Assembly: GCA_039208045.1 (NCBI GenBank)
Contig: JBCCRH010000016.1
Coordinates: 1 to 30,419, forward strand
Direction of reading: 5' to 3'
From: JBCCRH01 sp039208045
GTDB taxonomy: Bacteria > Bacteroidota > Bacteroidia > Chitinophagales > Saprospiraceae
Length of the DNA: 30,419 bases
In this document: piece after piece, positions 23,584 through 30,419 of the stretch
Position numbering within the stretch: position 1 is the stretch's first letter
Layout of the letters: each line of letters begins with the position of its first letter
Made by a program: the position numbers and the translations under genes
Notes under the pieces: generated by a model
Told to the model about the DNA's origin: nothing
Seen by the model: the letters and a program-made list of their open reading frames with translations, nothing else
Database searches by the model: none

Positions 23584-26178
23584 CTAATCTAGTGGTAGCG
23601 CTAATACTACAGACTTTCGTTCTCGTACCACCTTCCCATCGGGAAACAGCAGTTCTGCTAAAACAATATAAATTCCAATGCCTGCTAGTCCACCTACCGA
23701 AGTCGTTCCATTCCAATAGAAATAATCTTCCGTACCTAGTAAGGTGTTTTGAGCTAGGGTTTGCACCAAACGACCCTGCCAATCGAAAATGCTAAGGTGT
23801 AGGAGGGCACCTGCTTGCTCCGTTTGGAAATGTAAGCCCAGCATATCTTCATAGCCATCGCCATCGGGGGAGAAGCTGGAGTTGGGGATGCTTAGGAATT
23901 GCTCTGTGGGAGGTTGCTGTCTCAGCCCCTGTGAGTTCGGTAGGGTAGGGGTGCCAAAACCCACAGTGGCAGCAGCAGAATGCCAATTGCTATGATTTTG
24001 GGTAGGAAAATCAGGATGCAAACGTTCGAGGGCAACCCCTTCAGTATTTATCAAAAGGGGGTGGTGCATGCTTGCCTCATAATCGAAGCGATCAATAGCC
24101 AGCCCTTGCCAAGCTATAGCAAGGCTACCTATATCATCTGCTAAGGTAGGGAGCTTCGCAGCAAGCATTTTCCCTGGAATGCTGCTTGGGAAGAATTGCC
24201 GTAAGGCAGTAGTATCTTCTGTCAAAACCACCAATTCTTGTGGAAATAGTAGATAATCTTGTGTTATAAAAGTGGTCGTATCACCACCCTCTTTCAGCGG
24301 ATTATTTAGGCGAAAGCCATTGAGATTGATAACCTTATCCGAGGGATTGTACAATTCCACATAATCCGCACCTCCCGTAGGAGGATCGAATAGCATTTCG
24401 TTAATCAGTATATCATTAGTGTAAGGTGTTTCTGACCAACCGAAGGAGGCAGCTACTTGCGTTTGAGGGGGGCGGTGCAGGCAGTCGAGAAGCGAGGGAT
24501 CGACAGAAAGTTCGTAGCGTCGTCCTTTTTCTAGCGTGTCTGCTAATTGTACAAGAACAGCTGTTCGCTCAGGATACTGAAGGCTGGCTTCAGTTATCTC
24601 CATGGATGGAAAAATAGTGAAGACAGTGGGGGGTATTGCTTCTGCCAAAGGCTGTTGAAACCTTAGTTCTAGCTCGAATGGACTGAGCGGGAATACTTCG
24701 AGTAGACGGTTAGTAGGGGGTGGTGGAGCTAGGCTATTAGGGGCGCTGGGGCTTCCGCCCAAATGGTGATTCGAAGCATTCCAGTGGAGTGCGCAATTGT
24801 TGGGGAGGCTTAATTGTTGCAGCTCAAGGCTAAAGCCTCCTTCGGCTTTTTCCGTATCGCGATACCATGAGGCGTCGTAGCTCAATTCTTGTAGCAGTAC
24901 CTGATCTGGGGTGTAGAGTGCAATGGTAGCCCCACTATTAGGTAAGCTAGGAAATGCGGGAATGCCTAGTATTTTACCGAAAGGTGCTAAAAGAGCAGTA
25001 TCGGCAGGGGCAGCAAGGAGGAGCCACTCTTCGGGCCAGAGCGCAAGCGCGGGAAGTGTTTTGCAACTCTGATTAATGCAAATTACGCTCCCTTCCAAGG
25101 TGAGTACCTTATCGCTACTGTTGTAAATTTCCAAGTATTCCACTTCTGGCAGGCCCTGGCTAGGTGTCGGATCGGCCATAATTTCTGTAAGGAGTAGATC
25201 CCCCACAGCAGGCTGCTCTTGGCGCATAAACTCAAAGGTGGTGTTCACAGCGGAAGCATTTCCATAATAATCGGACAAGACGGGGATGCGAAGTTGCTGC
25301 GCTGATGGGCTGTAGAGCGGCTGAGATAAATAAAGGTGTACAGCAGTCGGGTGGAGCGAGTCGAACTGCGTAGTCACCACTTCCGTGGAAATGCCAGGGA
25401 GGAGGAAGTTGCTGGCTTGCAGAGATATGGGAGCAATTGGTTCTGAAAAGTGTAGCAAAAGGGTCGTATCGCTGGTGACCTGGAGCCGGGTGATTGCTGG
25501 TGAGGTGGTGTCCGCTTGAGTGGGTTCAACCAAAAGGTTATCAAAGGCGAATTGGTCTGCTCGTGAACTCGTGTAGTGATAAATGAGGCCAAAAAATCCA
25601 GCTAGTTGAGGTAGCGGATAGTGGGCTATTCCCTCAAAATTAAACTGGCCTGTTTGACCATAATCGGCCCAGAGCGACCACTGACCGGCTGGTGTATATT
25701 GCACTTTTATGCTCAGGTGAACTGGGGCGGTGCCCACTGCTCCTAGGGTTCCGCTCAGCAAAAGGGTGGAGCTACCTTCTTTGGTGTGGTAGAGTTCCAC
25801 GGCATCTTCCTGGCCACTGATTCCCCCTATTTTGAGCCATACACTTTGCCTTTCGGCAAATAGGTCGGGTGAAGCACTCCATAAAACAACCTTTGCAAAA
25901 TTACTACTCGAAGGGGCAAAGTCGAGCTGTAGCTCGAACTGGAAGGTAATAGTGGAGTCCTCAGCCAGACGTAATGGGGTGTAGAGAAAAGTCGTGTTAT
26001 TACTTTGGGCACTTTCATTTTGCAGCTGTAGCTGCATAGCGTTGGGCACAAAATGGTGGGGTTGACCAAACCATATGGGATCATCCCTGAGGTTAGCATC
26101 ACTAAAGGAATCGGAGAGTTGACCGAAAAGGTGTTGGGTAAACAGGCATAGCAATGCCAAATGGACGATTGTTTTCAT
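23584..26178 (-). CDS. Large secreted lamin-tail-domain protein with gliding-type C-terminus
   Basis: The 864-residue protein has a signal peptide (about 1-19). The N-terminal 200 residues form a jelly-roll-like domain. About 222-313 is a bacterial Ig-like domain (LQVTSDTTLLLHFSEPI). A first lamin-tail domain begins LLLTEIMADPTPSQGLPEVE (about 328) with EYLEIYNSSDKV. A second Ig-like domain occupies about 490-580. A second lamin-tail domain begins DILINEMLFDPPTGGADYVE (about 592). The last 100 residues start with SFSPDGDGYEDMLGLHF and resemble FlgD/gliding-type C-terminal modules that can act in T9SS export. These proteins are surface-located in Bacteroidota; lamin-tail domains often accompany nucleases or adhesins, but no catalytic domain is visible here, so a structural or adhesive role is inferred. 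Confidence 0.88.
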   Translation of the reverse strand: MKTIVHLALLCLFTQHLFGQLSDSFSDANLRDDPIWFGQPHHFVPNAMQLQLQNESAQSNNTTFLYTPLRLAEDSTITFQFELQLDFAPSSSNFAKVVLWSASPDLFAERQSVWLKIGGISGQEDAVELYHTKEGSSTLLLSGTLGAVGTAPVHLSIKVQYTPAGQWSLWADYGQTGQFNFEGIAHYPLPQLAGFFGLIYHYTSSRADQFAFDNLLVEPTQADTTSPAITRLQVTSDTTLLLHFSEPIAPISLQASNFLLPGISTEVVTTQFDSLHPTAVHLYLSQPLYSPSAQQLRIPVLSDYYGNASAVNTTFEFMRQEQPAVGDLLLTEIMADPTPSQGLPEVEYLEIYNSSDKVLTLEGSVICINQSCKTLPALALWPEEWLLLAAPADTALLAPFGKILGIPAFPSLPNSGATIALYTPDQVLLQELSYDASWYRDTEKAEGGFSLELQQLSLPNNCALHWNASNHHLGGSPSAPNSLAPPPPTNRLLEVFPLSPFELELRFQQPLAEAIPPTVFTIFPSMEITEASLQYPERTAVLVQLADTLEKGRRYELSVDPSLLDCLHRPPQTQVAASFGWSETPYTNDILINEMLFDPPTGGADYVELYNPSDKVINLNGFRLNNPLKEGGDTTTFITQDYLLFPQELVVLTEDTTALRQFFPSSIPGKMLAAKLPTLADDIGSLAIAWQGLAIDRFDYEASMHHPLLINTEGVALERLHPDFPTQNHSNWHSAAATVGFGTPTLPNSQGLRQQPPTEQFLSIPNSSFSPDGDGYEDMLGLHFQTEQAGALLHLSIFDWQGRLVQTLAQNTLLGTEDYFYWNGTTSVGGLAGIGIYIVLAELLFPDGKVVRERKSVVLALPLD

Positions 26179-26243
26179 GGTACTTGGGCACTATTTTTTG
26201 GGTAAAAAGAAAATTAGCGCTGTCATATGTGCAAACAGCGTTT

Positions 26244-26251
26244 TATCTTTG
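26244..26251 (+). promoter_or_regulatory. -7 box (TATCTTTG) upstream of asd
   Basis: This perfect TAnnTTTG lies 136 bases before the asd ATG and predicts a leader of about 133 nt. No good -33 box is present. Within the leader, GCCCT (26277-26281) can pair with AGGGC (26326-26330), enclosing a GCAG/CTGC hairpin (26293-26305). No known riboswitch class is recognised. Confidence 0.45.
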
Positions 26252-26387
26252 CAGGCTAACGAAGCCAACCAAACACGCCCTGACCGAAAAGTGCAGCTAA
26301 ACTGCTGTACGTGGTAACGTTGTGGAGGGCCAATTTATTTGTTCTTCTCCAGGTTTATTTAATTGTTGTTTTTTAAAAATTGAAGTT

Positions 26388-27407
26388 ATGAAGGTAGCTG
26401 TAGTTGGAGTAACCGGATTAGTCGGTACCGTTATGTGTAAAGTACTGGAAGAGCGCAATTTTCCAGTGAGTGAATTTTTGCCCGTCGCTTCTGCTCGTTC
26501 TGTAGGCAAAACCGTGCAGTTCTGTGGAGCAGATCATACGGTGATTAGTATGGAAGATGCGATTGCTGCGCAGCCAGACATCGCTATTTTTTCGGCAGGA
26601 GGATCAACTTCCAAAGAGTGGGCCCCAAAATTTGCAGCAGTAGGTACCACCGTTATTGATAACTCCTCCGCATGGCGTATGGATCCGACCAAGAAACTGG
26701 TGGTTCCAGAAATCAATGCCGATGTATTAACAAAAGCGGATAAGATTATTGCCAACCCCAATTGTAGTACGATTCAAATGGTAGTCGCGTTGGGGCCTTT
26801 GCACCAAGCTTATGGTATTAAGCGCCTGGTCATTTCTACCTACCAATCTTTTACGGGTACTGGAATGCAAGCTGTAAAGCAGTACCAGTTGGAGCGCAAA
26901 GGATTTGAGCCTGCCAAGGAAGAGATGGCTTATTTTTATCCAATTTTTGAAAATTGCCTGCCACACTGTGACATTTTCTTAGATAACGATTATACAAAGG
27001 AGGAAATGAAGCTCGTTCACGAAACGCGCAAGATCTTGGGAGACGATAGTCTGGCCATTACGGCTACCGCTGTGCGGGTACCTGTACATGGGGGACATTC
27101 GGAGTCGATCAATGTGGAGTTTAAAAAGGGCTTTGAAGTGGCGGCAGTGAAGCAACTACTGCATGAGTCAGAAGGAGTAATTGTGCAAGATGACCTCGCA
27201 CAGAATAAATACCCTATGCCGATGTTTGCCAAGGATAAGGATGAGGTTTTTGTGGGACGTATCCGCAAAGATGAGTCCATAGAAAATGGCTTAAATCTTT
27301 GGGTAGTGGCAGATAACTTGCGTAAAGGAGCAGCTACTAATGCTGTGCAAATTGCTGAATATTTACTGGCGAATAAGCTCATCGAACGTCAGCCGGTGAG
27401 CGCATAG
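26388..27407 (+). CDS. asd: Aspartate-semialdehyde dehydrogenase
   Basis: I start at the ATG at 26388 (339 residues), which opens MKVAVVGVTGLVG, the NADP-binding loop; the frame is open to a GTG at 26322. The enzyme reduces beta-aspartyl phosphate to aspartate semialdehyde, the branch point to lysine/diaminopimelate, threonine and methionine. The catalytic cysteine is Cys126 in IANPNCSTIQM, and the acid/base histidine is His237 in RVPVHGGHSE. FSAGGSTSKEWAP (about 68-80) and SYQSFTGTG-like TYQSFTGTGMQAV (about 151-163) are further family motifs. DNLRKGAATNAVQIAE near the C-terminus completes it. Length is normal. Confidence 0.96.
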   Translation: MKVAVVGVTGLVGTVMCKVLEERNFPVSEFLPVASARSVGKTVQFCGADHTVISMEDAIAAQPDIAIFSAGGSTSKEWAPKFAAVGTTVIDNSSAWRMDPTKKLVVPEINADVLTKADKIIANPNCSTIQMVVALGPLHQAYGIKRLVISTYQSFTGTGMQAVKQYQLERKGFEPAKEEMAYFYPIFENCLPHCDIFLDNDYTKEEMKLVHETRKILGDDSLAITATAVRVPVHGGHSESINVEFKKGFEVAAVKQLLHESEGVIVQDDLAQNKYPMPMFAKDKDEVFVGRIRKDESIENGLNLWVVADNLRKGAATNAVQIAEYLLANKLIERQPVSA

Positions 27408-27492
27408 CTTGCCAAAGCATTAGAAATAGTGGTCAAAACTTGCAGGTAATGGGGCCAATTTCATAATTTTGGAAACATTACAAGGCATGTGT

Positions 27493-27525
27493 TTTGTAAT
27501 ACCACTCATATAACATGTATCTTTA
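27493..27525 (+). promoter_or_regulatory. Promoter of the coiled-coil gene, probably leaderless
   Basis: TTTG (27493-27496), a 21-base spacer and TATCTTTA (27518-27525, 7 of 8 to TAnnTTTG) form a good Bacteroidota promoter. The box ends 4 bases before the ATG at 27530, which places the expected transcription start at or next to the start codon. Confidence 0.5.
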
Positions 27526-27529
27526 GATT

Positions 27530-29068
27530 ATGAAAACGAAACTTGTACTTTGGGGCGAAGCTGCCCAGGACGAACGGGTGTTGATTGCGCTACAGTTGGT
27601 AGCCGAAGAAAACAAAGTGAAAATTTTCACTTTCCCAGAAAATATTGCTACCGAAGAATTTAGTCAAAAAATGATGCAAGATTGGCGGGATGATAAACCC
27701 GTTGATTTTCCGGAAGGCTACACAGAGATCATCCGTGAATTATCGGTAACCGATAGTTTGCTACCAGATGACTTGAAAGCAGAACGTAGTGACTTGATTA
27801 ATCGAGCTCAGACCGAGTGGCATTTTGTCGTGCTTTCTTCTAAGCTACATCAGACCTATGCTTCTGAGCTGGCAGAGTTGAAAGATAAAGTAGATGCACT
27901 AACGGACTACGATAGCGAGGTTTGGAATAACCTAAAAGGTTTTTGGGACAAAGTACAAGCACAAGTAAAGGAGCGCAATCTGTTTAGAGATCATGCGAAT
28001 ACCCTTAGAGATAGCACCAACTCACTCTTCACCAGAATGAAAGAGTTGCGTGCAAAGATGGATGCTGAATTTGACCGTATCTCTAAAGAGAACCACGATA
28101 AGTTTATCGGACTGTTGGATGATGTGGAGCGTCGCATTCGAGAGGGTTTGCGCTTACAGACGATTTTTGATGAGTTGAAAGACTTGCAACGCAAGTTTCG
28201 GGATACGAAGTTATCGCGCAGTGATCGGTCTAAAGTATGGGAGCGCTTGGATGGTGCCTTTAAGACGGTAAAAGAGAAGCGATTCGGTACACGTGATGAG
28301 GGAAGTTCTCCGGTTGATCGTTTGAAGCGCAGATACGATGGACTACTAGCTGCGATTCAAAAAATGGAACGCTCCATCAAGCGTGATCGGGATGATTTAG
28401 AATTTCAGAATCGTAAGATTGCTAGCACAGATGGCCAGCTAGAGGCGCAGATTCGCAAAGCGAAAATAAAAATGATCGAAGAGCGTATTCGCTCTAAAGA
28501 AGAGAAGTTGAACGAGATGATGAAGACGAAGACGGAATTAGAAGATCGTTTAGAAAAGACGCGAATCAAGGAAGAGAAGCGCAAAGAAAAAGAGGCATTA
28601 GCGAAAGCTAAAAGAGAAGCACAAGCTAAAGTAAAGAGTGAGATTGAAGCGAAGGTAACAAAGTTGGATGATGCAGGCGACGAGAAATTGATGAAGGCAG
28701 CCGAAGCCATTAATGAGTCGAAGGATAAGAAAAAAGAGGCTAGCCAGGAAAGTCGAAAAGGAGAATCGCTTCTTTCAGCAGTAAGTACTACTCTTGGTGA
28801 ATCTTTGGAAGATGTGGTGGATACCGTACGAGCGGTTGCTGAAGTGGTTGGAGACAAGCTCGAAGATGCAGTGGACAAGATGGAGGATAAGGTAGAAGAT
28901 ATGGCAGAAAAAGTTTTTGGCGGAGACAAAGAGGAGAATGGTGAGGAGGATAAGAAAAAAGAAGCAAAGCAAGAAGCTGCTCCCGAGGCGGAAGTAAAAC
29001 CCGAAGCGGAGGCAAAAGAAGAAGCCGATGAGCAAGCTGAAGAAAATGCTTCTGACAAAAAAGAGTAA
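27530..29068 (+). CDS. Coiled-coil protein with an acidic, low-complexity tail, unknown function
   Basis: The 512-residue protein has no signal peptide. The first 90 residues form a compact, apparently globular domain (KLVLWGEAAQDERVLIALQL, then a run ending DDLKAERSD). From about residue 100 to 380 it is almost wholly helical and highly charged, with heptad-like spacing. VWNNLKGFWDKVQAQVKERN and VWERLDGAFKTVKEKRFGTR resemble each other and faintly resemble DUF349 repeats (Trp, Phe and Lys/Arg positions). Then come Lys/Glu-rich helices (RIKEEKRKEKEALAKAKREA), an amphipathic stretch (GESLEDVVDTVRAVAEVVGD) and an acidic tail rich in Glu, Ala and Lys. Cytoplasmic; possibly a filament, scaffold or nucleic-acid-associated protein, but this is speculation. 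It is convergent with the M50 gene, 14 bases apart. Confidence 0.82.
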   Translation: MKTKLVLWGEAAQDERVLIALQLVAEENKVKIFTFPENIATEEFSQKMMQDWRDDKPVDFPEGYTEIIRELSVTDSLLPDDLKAERSDLINRAQTEWHFVVLSSKLHQTYASELAELKDKVDALTDYDSEVWNNLKGFWDKVQAQVKERNLFRDHANTLRDSTNSLFTRMKELRAKMDAEFDRISKENHDKFIGLLDDVERRIREGLRLQTIFDELKDLQRKFRDTKLSRSDRSKVWERLDGAFKTVKEKRFGTRDEGSSPVDRLKRRYDGLLAAIQKMERSIKRDRDDLEFQNRKIASTDGQLEAQIRKAKIKMIEERIRSKEEKLNEMMKTKTELEDRLEKTRIKEEKRKEKEALAKAKREAQAKVKSEIEAKVTKLDDAGDEKLMKAAEAINESKDKKKEASQESRKGESLLSAVSTTLGESLEDVVDTVRAVAEVVGDKLEDAVDKMEDKVEDMAEKVFGGDKEENGEEDKKKEAKQEAAPEAEVKPEAEAKEEADEQAEENASDKKE

Positions 29069-29082
29069 GCCTTTACAATATA

Positions 29083-30249
29083 TTAACCCACTTTCATATC
29101 TACTAAGAGCTGGCGTAAAAGATCTCGTTGCATCAATGCCACACCTTTTTCTTTGGTGACTTTGAGTTGTTCATTGGCCTTATCAAGCGCCTGGCGGAAT
29201 GGAATGGTTTGCTTTTGCAAACTTGCTAATACGGCCTGATAAATATAATAAGTAGCTCCTTTCCTTCGCTTCAGCTCAGGTTGCACCTTTTTCCAGATAT
29301 GCTGTGCCTTATCAAGATTTTTTTCAAAAGTGCCTGCATAAATACCAATCTCTGCCAAGATTTCTTTGCGAAAAGCGGCGGGGTACACCTGAAGGTGCTT
29401 CTCTACCAAGCGTAGGAAACGACCTGCTACCTCTGGATCACCACGGTCAAGGTGGAAGTAATAGAAATACAAATTGGCAGCTACGCCCATGGTGGTATCG
29501 TCTGGTAAAGAACGCAAGTCGGCTAGCCACTCGGCATTAAAATTGCGTGGTCGAGTACCAAGCAGAGAAGAAGCAAATAGCTGATTGATAGCAGCGTAAG
29601 CCTTAGACTCTGGCTTATTTTGGTATAAATGCACGAGCTGCATCCCATCACTCATAAATCCTCCTGTTTTGATAGGGATGATGGTAGCTATAAAAATAAG
29701 CAAGGATAAAACAGCTGTCACATAAGATAAATCGATCCAGAGCTGTACTTCGAGCCCTGATTGCGGATGGCTGGACAGATAGATTTCGCCCAAGAAAGCC
29801 ATTAATTCGAAAAAGATGGCTGCAAATAGGCTAGCAAAGGGCCCTCCTGCTACCATTCGCAAGCGCCGTTTCTTAAAGTTGGTCGTTGCCTTGGGGAGTG
29901 TGAGTGCCAAGCCACCATATAGAGAAAGCGAGCGATTCAGCCGAGTGCGGAGCCTTCCATTATACGATTCTACATGCAATGGGCCTACTATCATAAAGCC
30001 GAAGGAATCACCAGCTAGTAGGCCCCCGATGATGTGTCCTAACTCGTGAATGAAAATTACCACATGAAAACTCAAAAAAATGCCAAGGATTAAAAGGATA
30101 ATACCCAGGGTAGAGTAGGCCTCTGTCGCCTGAAAGCTTGGACGAGACTGTATGATCCAGTTGCCCAGAAAATAGCCTACTATTCCGAAAGCAATAAATA
30201 GAAATATATTGGTAAGCGTATGCTTGCGCGTTTTCTTGTCTTTTGTCAT
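29083..30249 (-). CDS. M50-family (site-2-type) membrane metalloprotease with repeat-like C-terminal domain
   Basis: The 388-residue protein has membrane helices at about 13-33, 46-68, 140-158 and 174-194. The zinc motif HELGH (His68, Glu69, His72) lies at the end of the second helix. VAGGPFASLFAA (about 133-144) and SDGMQL (about 200-205) fit the NPDG-type third-ligand region of M50 proteases, with SDG providing the metal-binding Asp. Such proteases cut proteins inside or beside the membrane and often control sigma factors. No PDZ domain is visible. The last 180 residues are helical and TPR-like (about 225-380, for example FYYFHLDRGDPEVAGRFLRL), a soluble module that may select substrates. 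No anti-sigma factor or sigma factor is nearby. Confidence 0.86.
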   Translation of the reverse strand: MTKDKKTRKHTLTNIFLFIAFGIVGYFLGNWIIQSRPSFQATEAYSTLGIILLILGIFLSFHVVIFIHELGHIIGGLLAGDSFGFMIVGPLHVESYNGRLRTRLNRSLSLYGGLALTLPKATTNFKKRRLRMVAGGPFASLFAAIFFELMAFLGEIYLSSHPQSGLEVQLWIDLSYVTAVLSLLIFIATIIPIKTGGFMSDGMQLVHLYQNKPESKAYAAINQLFASSLLGTRPRNFNAEWLADLRSLPDDTTMGVAANLYFYYFHLDRGDPEVAGRFLRLVEKHLQVYPAAFRKEILAEIGIYAGTFEKNLDKAQHIWKKVQPELKRRKGATYYIYQAVLASLQKQTIPFRQALDKANEQLKVTKEKGVALMQRDLLRQLLVDMKVG

Positions 30250-30295
30250 AACATCCTCGTTTCCTTAATCGGTATACACTAAAGTAAATGAAAAA

Positions 30296-30419
30296 ATGGA
30301 TAATCGCGAGCTGATTCTTGCACTAAAAGGAGTGATTGGACAACTCAATAGAGCAATTATCTTCTTTTTTTGCAAAAAAAATTCTAAAAAAGAATGGCTA
30401 GAAGATATTTATTTATCAC
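30296..30419 (+). CDS. Possible partial gene running off the right edge
   Basis: An ATG at 30296 opens a frame of 41 codons that is still open at the window end, beginning MDNRELILALKGVIGQL and continuing with a short hydrophobic stretch, then Lys-rich sequence. It lies divergent from the M50 gene, with a short AT-rich gap containing no clear -7 box. No family is recognisable from this fragment. The first ATG in the area (30288) hits a stop after eight codons. The call is weak and depends on the sequence beyond the edge. Confidence 0.3.
   Translation, partial: MDNRELILALKGVIGQLNRAIIFFFCKKNSKKEWLEDIYLS

Noticed and set aside
28405..29058. 217-residue Ser/Phe-rich frame antisense to the coiled-coil gene
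   Set aside because: Composition is the mirror of the Lys/Glu-rich sense frame (Ser, Phe, Leu runs); the sense frame has coherent heptad structure and a promoter.
1..30419. Defence island or biosynthetic gene cluster
   Set aside because: No nuclease, helicase, restriction, abortive-infection, NRPS or PKS gene is present; most genes are housekeeping or envelope functions scattered on both strands.

Overview
The window looks like a piece of a chromosome from a Bacteroidota bacterium. I infer a saprospirian or similar marine or filamentous lineage, but the genus is a guess. The evidence is a TonB-dependent receptor with a carboxypeptidase-regulatory-like N-terminus, two proteins ending in type IX secretion (T9SS) C-terminal tails, a lamin-tail protein with a gliding-type C-terminus, a DUF5723-like outer-membrane protein, several lipoproteins, an absence of Shine-Dalgarno sites, and -7 boxes of the Bacteroidota TAnnTTTG type. 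The gene order is mosaic and dense. There are 27 complete genes, one partial gene at the left edge and one doubtful partial gene at the right edge. I see no rRNA, tRNA, CRISPR array, transposase, phage gene or recognisable transcription factor.

Layout. 1-1126 (-) is the N-terminal third of a heme/transferrin-type TonB receptor. 1462-5105 holds a small antitoxin-like gene, two GNAT acetyltransferases, an S41-type secreted protease and an NAD(P)-dependent SDR reductase. The SDR is preceded by three evenly spaced DNA dyads. 5266-8844 (-) is a probable operon of a secreted GH53 galactanase, a small membrane protein, a lipoprotein and a TPR protein. 9036-10364 (-) is a PBP4/DacB-type D-Ala-D-Ala carboxypeptidase followed by a 17-bp-period palindromic array. 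10469-14629 (+) is a tightly coupled trio: a T9SS-secreted protein, a UGT-like glycosyltransferase starting with TTG, and a serine hydrolase that appears to be a GH3-beta-lactamase fusion without its GH3 catalytic barrel.

14688-17318 (-) carries guaB and mpg one base apart, then a lipoprotein. 17497-20914 holds tadA, a lipoprotein whose leader contains a 161-bp MITE-like palindrome, pcm (-), and a phosphohexomutase. 20915-21165 is a large inverted array of degenerate G-rich/C-rich repeats that supplies the 3' end of an ElaA-like acetyltransferase gene. 21132-26178 (-) encodes that acetyltransferase, a DUF5723-like barrel protein, a diacylglycerol/undecaprenol kinase and an 864-residue lamin-tail surface protein. 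26388-30419 holds asd (+), a 512-residue coiled-coil protein (+), an M50 site-2-type protease with a repeat-like tail (-), and the start of a possible further gene.

How the genes relate. Most are housekeeping (guaB, tadA, mpg, pcm, asd, phosphohexomutase, dgkA, dacB) or cell-envelope/secretome genes. No single pathway spans the window. The unusual content lies mainly between genes: four different palindromic or repeat structures, each of distinct architecture, and several promoter arrangements including two that would give leaderless mRNAs. Promoter and repeat calls were made by eye. Family names come from recognised motifs, not from a database search.
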